This document shows positions 1 through 5,728 of a stretch of DNA of 6,627 nt, piece by piece (the stretch's first letter is position 1; each line of letters begins with the position of its first letter). A model generated the notes under the pieces. That model made no database searches. It was not told the DNA's origin and was given only the letters and a program-made list of their open reading frames with translations. The stretch comes from Clostridium_AB sp036639235 (GTDB lineage Bacteria; Bacillota; Clostridia; Clostridiales; Caloramatoraceae), in contig NZ_JAVWJB010000059.1 of assembly GCF_036639235.1 (NCBI RefSeq), positions 1 through 6,627 of the forward strand. Reading direction: 5' to 3'. A program made the translations under genes and the position numbers.

Positions 1-599
1 AGAAGCTTACTGAATCAGAATACGGAACAGGAACACTTCCACACAAGAACTTCTACGCAGTTAAGGTTCCAGTATTCTCAACTGAAAAGCTTTCAGATGT
101 TGATACATTCCTAGGGCCAGAAATGAAGTCAACAGGTGAAGTATTAGGACTAGATACTGACCTTGATATGGCACTACTTAAGGGATTTGTAGGAGCAGGA
201 ATTAAAGTTCCAACAGATGGTACAGTATATGTATCACTAAGAAATGTAGACAAGGTAGAGGGAATTCAAGTTACTAAGGCATACATTGAAAAAGGATTTA
301 AGGTTGTATCTTCAGAGGGAACTGGTGAAGTTCTTAAGGAGAATGGAATTGAATCAGAGGTTGTAGACTTTAGTGGATTCATGAAGCGTATGTCTAAGGG
401 AGAAATTGATATAATAATCAACACTCCAACACAAGGAAACAACAATTCTAAGGAAGGCTTTAAGATTAGACGTAAGGCAGCAGAGTTTAAGGTTCCAGTG
501 TTTACTTCAATAGATACAGCAAATGCATTTATAACAGCTATTGAAGCAACTAACAAGGAAATGACATATAACACAATGAAAGACTATCTAAGCTTATAA
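1..599 (+). CDS. carB: Carbamoyl-phosphate synthase large subunit, C-terminal part (5' truncated)
   Basis: Only the last ~199 codons are present; the frame is open from the left edge (first full codon at base 3) to TAA at 597-599. The enzyme makes carbamoyl phosphate from bicarbonate, ammonia (from glutamine through CarA) and two ATP, for pyrimidine and arginine synthesis in the cytoplasm. The visible part covers the end of the second ATP-grasp unit, with the family hallmark FLGPEMKSTGEVLG at about 108-149, followed by the C-terminal MGS-like regulatory domain. That domain carries NTPTQG and the basic stretch GFKIRRKAAEF, then TSIDTANAF near the end, as in other CarB proteins. The first in-frame ATG (123) is internal and is not the start. 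An intrinsic terminator 37 bases downstream shows that carB is the last gene of its transcript. Identity is very secure; which of several possible CarB copies (pyrimidine or arginine type) cannot be told. Confidence 0.96.
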   Translation, partial: KLTESEYGTGTLPHKNFYAVKVPVFSTEKLSDVDTFLGPEMKSTGEVLGLDTDLDMALLKGFVGAGIKVPTDGTVYVSLRNVDKVEGIQVTKAYIEKGFKVVSSEGTGEVLKENGIESEVVDFSGFMKRMSKGEIDIIINTPTQGNNNSKEGFKIRRKAAEFKVPVFTSIDTANAFITAIEATNKEMTYNTMKDYLSL

Positions 600-636
600 T
601 AAATAGCTAACTATTACTTTATATATATATTCATAG

Positions 637-668
637 CCCCGAGGGTAAGAAATTATCCTTGGGGTTTT
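637..668 (+). terminator. Rho-independent terminator after carB
   Basis: A 12-bp stem pairs 637-648 (CCCCGAGGGTAA) with 653-664 (TTATCCTTGGGG). It contains two G-U wobbles and no mismatch, is closed by a GAAA tetraloop (649-652), and is followed by TTTT at 665-668. The U-tract is short before it breaks into CCC, but the stem is strong. It lies 37 bases past the carB stop and separates carB from the next gene. Confidence 0.9.
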
Positions 669-747
669 CCCTATTTAAAAAGGATTATGGTAAAGTAGGA
701 GTAAAATATAGTATTATATATGTAGAAAATATTTAGGAGGGAATATA

Positions 748-1260
748 ATGAAAATATTACTTTGTATAGATGATACAGATTCAATAATAAGTAATTCTAC
801 CACTGAAAAGGTAGCTAACTATATAATAAAGAATATACACTACAATAAGTATGGAACTGCAGGAAATATGACAAAGCATAGATTACTTCAGTCTAAGGAT
901 GTTACATATACAAGGGATAACTGTGCATACTGCATTGAAGCAGATGTTTATGAGGATATGTATATGGAAGTTATTAAGGATGCAGAGGAATTGATAAGTG
1001 AGAATATGGCTGAAGGGTCAAGTCCTGGTATATGCGTTATTATGCTTGATAAGGTATTTAACAGGGAAGAATTAATTCAGTTTGGAAAAGATGCTAAGGT
1101 AAGCTTAATGAGAAAAACAGATGCATCATCTCTTGCGTTAAGAAGTGGTTTATACCTAAAGGAAAGAGGGGGAGATGGAAGTGGAATCATTGGAGCCCTT
1201 GCAGGTCTTACTCTAAGACTTAGCGGGGAAGATGGTAAGCCTTGTAATATAGAGGAATAA
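748..1260 (+). CDS. TiaS-like (IDDTDS motif) protein of unknown function
   Basis: The protein has 170 residues. It begins with MKILLCIDDTDS (IDDTDS at 7-12), resembling the acidic N-terminal motif of archaeal TiaS, the enzyme that attaches agmatine to C34 of tRNA-Ile2. It also has a GSSPG motif (90-94) and a glycine-rich segment ending in GSGIIGALAG (144-153), similar to the TiaS GLIGALAAIG stretch. TiaS is about 420 residues, with further OB-fold and zinc-ribbon domains; none of these is visible here, so tRNA recognition as in TiaS is not expected. Bacteria normally modify tRNA-Ile2 with TilS, so the role here is unknown. The ATG at 748 is preceded by AGGAGGG (735-741) at a 6-base distance. 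The gene is flanked by terminators on both sides and is probably monocistronic. There is no signal peptide or membrane segment. The fold relation is fairly likely; a catalytic role is only a guess. Confidence 0.72.
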   Translation: MKILLCIDDTDSIISNSTTEKVANYIIKNIHYNKYGTAGNMTKHRLLQSKDVTYTRDNCAYCIEADVYEDMYMEVIKDAEELISENMAEGSSPGICVIMLDKVFNREELIQFGKDAKVSLMRKTDASSLALRSGLYLKERGGDGSGIIGALAGLTLRLSGEDGKPCNIEE

Positions 1261-1305
1261 TAGTTATATATAATAATGAAATAATAAACAATAGTTTGTA
1301 ATAAT

Positions 1306-1341
1306 AGACCGGATTAATATGCGCATTAGTCTGGTCTTTTT
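1306..1341 (+). terminator. Rho-independent terminator after the TiaS-like gene
   Basis: A 13-bp stem pairs 1306-1318 (AGACCGGATTAAT) with 1325-1337 (ATTAGTCTGGTCT), including two G-U wobbles. It has a 6-base loop (1319-1324) and runs directly into a T-run at 1337-1341. It lies 45 bases past the stop of the TiaS-like gene and insulates the sulfur operon downstream. Confidence 0.9.
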
Positions 1342-1430
1342 ATATGCATTTTTTTATAAAATATACGTTATATTTTGGAGAAAAATTAATTAATATATTG
1401 TAAATATGATAAAAATTTATAAAGTATATA

Positions 1431-1459
1431 TTGACTTATTTAGTTTAAAATGGTAAATT
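1431..1459 (+). promoter_or_regulatory. Probable sigma-A promoter of the sulfate assimilation operon
   Basis: TTGACT (1431-1436) matches the -35 consensus in 5 of 6 bases. After a 17-base spacer, TAAATT (1454-1459) matches the -10 consensus in 4 of 6 and is preceded by TGG. The expected transcription start is around 1466, giving a leader of about 50 bases before the sulfite reductase gene. In such AT-rich DNA chance matches occur, but the -35, the spacing and the position between a terminator and an operator-like dyad agree. The leader is too short for a T-box or SAM riboswitch. Confidence 0.55.
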
Positions 1460-1481
1460 CAATAAAAGTTATTATATTTAT

Positions 1482-1498
1482 CCTATTGGAATACTAGG
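1482..1498. promoter_or_regulatory. Operator-like dyad upstream of the sulfite reductase gene
   Basis: CCTATT (1482-1487), five bases (GGAAT), then ACTAGG (1493-1498) form an imperfect inverted repeat with one mismatched pair; the flanking T1481 and A1499 extend it. It would lie about 16-33 bases past the predicted transcription start, where a bound repressor could block elongation or initiation. The same half-site and spacer recur at 5687-5703 before the transporter gene. An Rrf2-type cysteine regulator such as CymR is a plausible binder, but that is inference. Confidence 0.5.
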
Positions 1499-1502
1499 AA
1501 AT

Positions 1503-1508
1503 GGAGGG
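1503..1508 (+). promoter_or_regulatory. Ribosome binding site deciding a TTG start for sulfite reductase
   Basis: GGAGGG lies 6 bases before TTG at 1515. No in-frame ATG exists near it; the first internal methionine is residue 42, inside the conserved N-terminal domain, so the TTG is the likely start. The ATG at 1501 overlaps the site and is out of frame. Confidence 0.8.
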
Positions 1509-1514
1509 AAGGGT

Positions 1515-3122
1515 TTGATAGGTATTAAAGAATTTTATGATATTTTAGATGACTATACTTTAAATGATAATAAAGAAGAATTTACAAAATACGCTTCATC
1601 ACTTGGTGTATATAGTGAGAGGGCAGAGGGTAAGTTTATGATTAGATATAAATTTACAGGTGGAATAGTATTACCTAGTGAATTAAGGGGAATTGCTAAT
1701 ATTTTAGATAAAATTGAATACGATAGTATACACTTTACAACAAGGCAGGATATTCAGTTTCACCACTTATCAGCTGACGAGTTAAAGTTTGTTATGGATA
1801 AATGTGAGAAGCTTAATATAACTTCACTTGGGTCTGGTGGTCCTACAACTAGAAATATACAAATATCCCCCCTAAGTGGAGTTGATGTTGATGAGAAGTA
1901 TGATATAACAGACTATGTACTTAAGGGAAGTGAATATCTTTTGGAAGTAGACCCAGTATATACACTTCCAAAGAAGTATAAGATTAGTTTTTCGAATACC
2001 TATGAGGATACAGTTAATGCTACTGTTTCGGATCTTGGGTTTATAGCAGCTATTAAGGATGGTGAAAAAGGATTTGTAGTATATGGTGGAGGGGGAATGG
2101 GAATGATGCCATCTGTAGCTATTAAGCTTTATGATTTTGATAAGGCTGAGAATATAACCTACCATATGCTTGCAATGAGAAATATATTTAATGAACACGG
2201 TGAAAGAAAGATTAAGGCAAAGGCTAGAGTCCGTCATATACTTCAAAGACTTGGAGAGGATGAATTTAGAAGAATTTATATTAAGGAAGTTAATTCTTTG
2301 AAGAAAGAGCTTAACTTAAAGCTTAATATAACTGAAAATAAAAAACAATATGAGCTTAAGCCACTAACAGCTAAAAGAGAATATCCTTTAATTAAGTTTT
2401 CAAAGTTTAGAAGTATAATCTACAAGCAAAAGCAAAGTGGATATTACTCACTTTATATTCATCCTTATTTAGGAGATATGAGTAGAGAAAGTCTTACTCG
2501 ATTATTAGATGTTGTAGAACTTCTAGACTATAGGGTAAGTATAAGACTTACTAATACCCAGGGATTCTATATTAGGGATATTAAGGAATATGATGTGGGA
2601 AAATTTATTCATGCAATAGATTATTATCCACAAAAAGTATTTTCATCAGTTGCTTGTACAGGTTCTACAACATGTAAAAAGGGAATACTTCACTCAAAGG
2701 AAATGCTAAACTCTATATTAAATAACCTTCAAAGTGAAAGGCATACTACATTAATTAACATACCAAAAATGCATATATCAGGATGTCCAAATTCTTGTGG
2801 ACAGCACCAAATCGGAGTACTTGGGCTTTGCGGAAGGCTAAGAAAGAAGAAACTTGGACCTATGCCATACTATGGAATTTTTATAAATGGAAAACTATCA
2901 AAAAACACATCACTTGGATATGAAATAGGCGAATTACCAGGAAAGAAAATAATAGACTTTTTAAGGGAGGTATCCTTCTTAAAAAGAGAAAGTAAAATAA
3001 AAGAATTTGAGGTCTTCTTTAAAGAAAAGGAAGAGGATATTAAGAATATAATAACCACTTTAGGAGATATAGATGAGGAAGATGGGAATCTGTATTTAGA
3101 CTATAAAAGTGACTTGGATTAG
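1515..3122 (+). CDS. Siroheme [4Fe-4S] assimilatory sulfite reductase (nitrite/sulfite reductase family)
   Basis: This 535-residue cytoplasmic enzyme is predicted to reduce sulfite to sulfide with six electrons. The coupled siroheme-[4Fe-4S] ligand motifs are intact: C381-x5-C387 (CTGSTTC) and C424-x3-C428 (SGCPNSC). Candidate substrate- and siroheme-binding residues known from E. coli CysI are matched by R77 (TTRQDIQF, 74-82), R113 (GPTTRNIQ) and the lysine pair K154 and K156 in PKKYK. The single-chain length is that of ferredoxin-type sulfite/nitrite reductases, with no extra ferredoxin domain at the C-terminus, so the electron donor is probably a separate ferredoxin. The start is TTG 1515 with GGAGGG 6 bases upstream. 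The stop (3120-3122) overlaps the ribosome binding site of cysC, 9 bases before its start. Nitrite reductase would look similar; the neighbouring APS kinase and APS reductase argue for sulfite. Confidence 0.9.
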   Translation: MIGIKEFYDILDDYTLNDNKEEFTKYASSLGVYSERAEGKFMIRYKFTGGIVLPSELRGIANILDKIEYDSIHFTTRQDIQFHHLSADELKFVMDKCEKLNITSLGSGGPTTRNIQISPLSGVDVDEKYDITDYVLKGSEYLLEVDPVYTLPKKYKISFSNTYEDTVNATVSDLGFIAAIKDGEKGFVVYGGGGMGMMPSVAIKLYDFDKAENITYHMLAMRNIFNEHGERKIKAKARVRHILQRLGEDEFRRIYIKEVNSLKKELNLKLNITENKKQYELKPLTAKREYPLIKFSKFRSIIYKQKQSGYYSLYIHPYLGDMSRESLTRLLDVVELLDYRVSIRLTNTQGFYIRDIKEYDVGKFIHAIDYYPQKVFSSVACTGSTTCKKGILHSKEMLNSILNNLQSERHTTLINIPKMHISGCPNSCGQHQIGVLGLCGRLRKKKLGPMPYYGIFINGKLSKNTSLGYEIGELPGKKIIDFLREVSFLKRESKIKEFEVFFKEKEEDIKNIITTLGDIDEEDGNLYLDYKSDLD

Positions 3123-3131
3123 GAGGGTTAT

Positions 3132-3728
3132 ATGGAAAATATAATTACCCATGACTTTAAAATAGGTAGAAAGCATCGTGAGAAATTACTTTCTCAAAAA
3201 TCTAAAATTATTTGGCTTACAGGATTATCAGGTTCAGGTAAATCAACAATAGCCAATGAACTTGAGATAGGTCTTATTAATAAGGGATACTTAACCTATA
3301 TACTAGATGGGGATAGTGTTAGAAGTGGATTAAACTCTGATCTTAAATTTTCACTTCAGGATAGACATGAGAATATAAGAAGGGTTTCAGAGATTTTGAA
3401 TATGCTACTAAATACTGGGATTATAGTTATAGCAACCTTTGTATCTCCAGTAATAAGTGATAGGGAAACTTTAAAGGAAAGATTTAAGGAGGACTTTATA
3501 GAGGTTTTTATAGATTGTACTGTTAGTGAATGTGAAAAACGTGATCCTAAGGGATTATATAGCAGGGCAAGAAATGGAGAGATTAAAAACTTTACAGGAA
3601 TAGATTCACCCTATGAAAAGCCTATAAATCCAAGTTTAGTAATTAATACTACTAAGGTAAATGTTGATGAAAGCGTTGAAAAAATAATGGATTACCTAAA
3701 TAGGAGAGGTGATGGTATTGAATGTTAA
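3132..3728 (+). CDS. cysC: Adenylylsulfate (APS) kinase
   Basis: CysC transfers phosphate from ATP to the 3'-OH of APS, making PAPS. The 198-residue length is usual for stand-alone CysC. Visible motifs are the Walker A loop GLSGSGKST (31-39), the LDGDSVR strand (58-64) that binds APS and magnesium, the RHENIRR segment, SPVISDRE in the place of the family's SPYRADR-like motif, and the hallmark PKGLYSRARNGEIKNFTGID followed by SPYE. All parts of a working kinase appear present. The ribosome binding site AGGAGGG (3121-3127) overlaps the stop of the sulfite reductase gene. The 3' end overlaps the aprA-like gene by 17 bases, so translation is probably coupled. It is odd that a kinase consuming APS sits beside a reductase that would use APS directly. 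No ATP sulfurylase domain is fused to it. Confidence 0.95.
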   Translation: MENIITHDFKIGRKHREKLLSQKSKIIWLTGLSGSGKSTIANELEIGLINKGYLTYILDGDSVRSGLNSDLKFSLQDRHENIRRVSEILNMLLNTGIIVIATFVSPVISDRETLKERFKEDFIEVFIDCTVSECEKRDPKGLYSRARNGEIKNFTGIDSPYEKPINPSLVINTTKVNVDESVEKIMDYLNRRGDGIEC

Positions 3729-5382
3729 GGAAATAGACACAGATGTATTAATTATAGGTGCAGGAGCGGCAGGGTGCTACCTAGCAATAGAGCTTCTTGA
3801 AAAAAGTAATTTAAATATAACTATTGTTGATAAGGGATTTATAAAAAGAAGTGGATGCTTAGCAGCAGGAGTAAATGCACTTAATGCATATATAGTAGAT
3901 GGTGAAACAGAAGAAGGGTATGTAGATTACGTTTCAAAGGAGTTTAAGGAAATTGTACGTGAGGATTTACTATTATCAGTAGCAAAGAACTTAAATGCAG
4001 TAACAAAAAAAATAGAGTCAATGGGACTTACGATTTTAAAGGATGAAAATGGCAACTACGTTTCAAGGGGTAAGAGGAGCATTAAGATAAACGGTGAAAA
4101 TATTAAGCCGATTTTATATAACCGATTAAAAAGCTTGTCACCAAATATATTAGAAGGGGTTAATATTACTGACTATATATTAGAAGATAATGCTGTTTTA
4201 GGAGGAGTTGGGTTTTCCCTAAGGGAAGATATATCATACGTTATAAAGTCAAAGGTTACAGTATGTGCAACAGGTGGTGCATCAGGAATTTATAGGCCAA
4301 CAAGAGATGGTAAGAATAAGCATAAAATGTGGTACAGTCCATTTAATACTGGGGCAGGATATAGTATGGGTATAAGAGCAGGAGCTGAGATGACTAGTCT
4401 TGAAATGAGATTTATTGCACTAAGGTGTAAAGATACAATAGCCCCTACAGGTACAATTGCACAGGGGATAGGAGCAAGGCAAGTTAACTTAAAAGGAGAG
4501 CATTATGCAGAAAAGTACGGTGAACCAACAACAGATATGAGGTTATATTCAACTATTCAGGAAAATAAGCTAGGAAATGGTCCATGCTATCTTGAAACAA
4601 AGGGGATTAGTGAAGATGCATCAAAGCAGCTTTTTAAGGCCTATCTTAATATGGCACCTATGCAGGTTTTAAAGTGGGTAGCAAGAGGTGAGAGTCCATC
4701 TACACATAATGTTGAAATAGATGGAACAGAACCCTATATAGTAGGGGGACATTCAGGGTCAGGCTACTGGGTAGATAATAACAGAAAAACCACTCTAAAG
4801 AATTTATATGCAATAGGAGATGTTTCAGGAGGAAGTCCTAAAAAGTATGTAACAGGGTGTTTTGCAGAGGGAAAAATTGCTTCAGAAAGCATAATCAAAG
4901 ATATAGGAAAGATTCCAAGTACATTAAATAAAAGCTATAGATATTTAGTAGATAAATATGGGTATTTGTTAGAGGGGAGCAGCTCTCTTAAATTAATAGA
5001 AGAGGCTGAAAATAGAATGCAAAATATTATGGACTCACTAGCAGGCGGTAAAACAACACATTATGAATATAACGAAAAAGACTTAAACCTTGCAATTGTA
5101 AAGCTTAATGAACTTAGTTTAGAATTTGAAAGTCTTAGGGTAAGTTCTAAGCAGCATCTTCTATATTTGTTTGAAGTTAGGGATAGACTACTTCTTGCTA
5201 AGGGAGTTATTAACCATATGCTTGAGAGGAAAGAAACAAGGTGGAGAAGTTATGGCGAGTTTAAGGATTATCGGAATATAAGTGAAGAATTTAATATATA
5301 TATTAACTCTATATATAGAAATAATAAGTTTCATATTATAAGGCGAAATCTTATAAAAAGGAATGATGAATATGTCTATTAG
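3712..5382 (+). CDS. aprA: AprA-like adenylylsulfate reductase flavoprotein subunit, compact assimilatory form
   Basis: This FAD protein of the fumarate reductase/AprA superfamily is predicted to reduce APS to sulfite and AMP together with the next gene product. It has 556 residues, against roughly 650 in sulfate reducers. An N-terminal dinucleotide fold carries GAGAAG (16-21), and ATGGASGIY lies mid-protein. Features specific to AprA rather than fumarate reductase are NALNAYI (N58, like the FAD/substrate-site Asn of Archaeoglobus AprA), WYSPFNTGAGYSMGIRAGAE, RFIALRCKD with R233 and R238, GGHSGSGYW with H347 (matching the APS-binding His), and AIGDVSGGSPKKYVTG. The C-terminal helical region ends in RKETRW, as in this superfamily. 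ATG 3712 is 5 bases after AGGAG (3702-3706); GTG 3709 and TTG 3718 are alternatives. It overlaps cysC and the ferredoxin gene, indicating an operon. The enzyme type is secure by motif; the assimilatory role follows from context. Confidence 0.88.
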   Translation: MVLNVKEIDTDVLIIGAGAAGCYLAIELLEKSNLNITIVDKGFIKRSGCLAAGVNALNAYIVDGETEEGYVDYVSKEFKEIVREDLLLSVAKNLNAVTKKIESMGLTILKDENGNYVSRGKRSIKINGENIKPILYNRLKSLSPNILEGVNITDYILEDNAVLGGVGFSLREDISYVIKSKVTVCATGGASGIYRPTRDGKNKHKMWYSPFNTGAGYSMGIRAGAEMTSLEMRFIALRCKDTIAPTGTIAQGIGARQVNLKGEHYAEKYGEPTTDMRLYSTIQENKLGNGPCYLETKGISEDASKQLFKAYLNMAPMQVLKWVARGESPSTHNVEIDGTEPYIVGGHSGSGYWVDNNRKTTLKNLYAIGDVSGGSPKKYVTGCFAEGKIASESIIKDIGKIPSTLNKSYRYLVDKYGYLLEGSSSLKLIEEAENRMQNIMDSLAGGKTTHYEYNEKDLNLAIVKLNELSLEFESLRVSSKQHLLYLFEVRDRLLLAKGVINHMLERKETRWRSYGEFKDYRNISEEFNIYINSIYRNNKFHIIRRNLIKRNDEYVY

Positions 5383-5674
5383 AATAAATAGGGAAAAGTG
5401 TACAGGGTGCACCAAGTGTACAAGGGTATGCCCAGGAAACCTAATATCTATAGATGGAAGGGTAGCTAAGATTAAGGAGAGTGATAATTGCTGGGGATGT
5501 AGTGGATGCGTTAAAGAGTGTCCATTTAAAGCCATAGAGCTTTGCTATGAAGATGAGGTAGGCAGTGCCTCACTAGTTGCAACATCACTTAGTAGGAAAA
5601 TAGAATGGGATATAATGTCAAGGGGAGAAGTTATAAATATAATCACATTTAAAAAGCAATCTAATAGATATTAA
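5372..5674 (+). CDS. aprB: AprB-like two-[4Fe-4S] ferredoxin subunit of APS reductase
   Basis: This 100-residue ferredoxin-like protein has two cluster motifs: C10-C13-C16-C20 followed by Pro (CTGCTKCTRVCP), and C40-C43-C46-C50 followed by Pro (CWGCSGCVKECP). It should pass electrons to the FAD of the AprA-like partner. W41, directly after C40, matches the Trp of Archaeoglobus AprB that lies between the second cluster and the flavin. The C-terminal IEWDIMSRGEV...ITF stretch resembles the beta-sheet tail of AprB, but the protein is shorter than the roughly 150 residues of sulfate reducers. The chosen ATG 5372 is 9 bases past AAGGA (5358-5362); ATGs at 5363 and 5366 are too close to that site but cannot be excluded. 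It overlaps the aprA-like stop by 11 bases, consistent with 1:1 subunit synthesis. A generic ferredoxin is the alternative; the Trp, the tail and the context favour AprB. Confidence 0.87.
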   Translation: MSIRINREKCTGCTKCTRVCPGNLISIDGRVAKIKESDNCWGCSGCVKECPFKAIELCYEDEVGSASLVATSLSRKIEWDIMSRGEVINIITFKKQSNRY

Positions 5675-5686
5675 TTTACCTAAATT

Positions 5687-5703
5687 CCTATTAAAACAAT
5701 AGT
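5687..5703. promoter_or_regulatory. Second operator-like dyad, upstream of the transporter gene
   Basis: CCTATT (5687-5692), five bases (AAAAC), then AATAGT (5698-5703) contain a perfect CTATT/AATAG inverted repeat in the 54-base gap between the aprB-like stop and the binding-protein gene. The half-site and 5-base spacer equal those at 1482-1498. No convincing -35/-10 pair is visible beside it, so it may control an unrecognised promoter or act inside the operon. Confidence 0.42.
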
Positions 5704-5716
5704 ATTAATATATTTT

Positions 5717-5722
5717 GGAGGG
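5717..5722 (+). promoter_or_regulatory. Ribosome binding site deciding a TTG start for the binding protein
   Basis: GGAGGG abuts an in-frame ATG (5723) with no spacing, so that ATG is unlikely to be used. TTG at 5729 lies 6 bases away, the same geometry as at the sulfite reductase gene, and gives a typical lipoprotein signal beginning MKK. Confidence 0.7.
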
Positions 5723-5728
5723 ATGACG

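Noticed and set aside
53..574. Antisense open frames opposite carB
   Set aside because: They lie fully over a conserved carB reading frame, lack ribosome binding sites and encode nothing recognisable.
670..683. Palindrome CCTATTTAAAAAGG just after the carB terminator as a third operator
   Set aside because: It starts with CCTATT but has no 5-base spacer and has a central mismatch, so it does not match the two dyads of the sulfur operon; it is likely chance in AT-rich DNA.
748..1260. Frameshifted remnant of a full-length TiaS
   Set aside because: Only 45 bases separate the stop from an intrinsic terminator, leaving no room for lost domains; the frame is intact with a strong ribosome binding site.
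1342..1514. T-box, SAM riboswitch or other structured leader before the sulfite reductase gene
   Set aside because: The leader from the predicted start is only about 50 bases, with no terminator hairpin and no recognisable riboswitch core.
1872..3058. Antisense open frames opposite the sulfite reductase gene
   Set aside because: They are low-complexity, I/S/L/F-rich shadows of an AT-rich gene whose sense frame has all family motifs.
1515..3122. Assimilatory nitrite reductase
   Set aside because: Siroheme motifs alone do not separate the two, but no nitrate or nitrite genes are near, while APS kinase and APS reductase follow directly.
3712..5382. Fumarate reductase or succinate dehydrogenase flavoprotein
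   Set aside because: The general fold is shared, but the RFIALRCKD and GGHSGSGYW motifs, the small two-cluster partner and the cysC and sulfite reductase neighbours fit AprA better.
5188..5535. Antisense open frame over the aprA/aprB junction
   Set aside because: Its apparent composition, with repeated H, L and V around VHLVHPVH, is the reverse complement of the cysteine-rich ferredoxin motif; no start context was seen.
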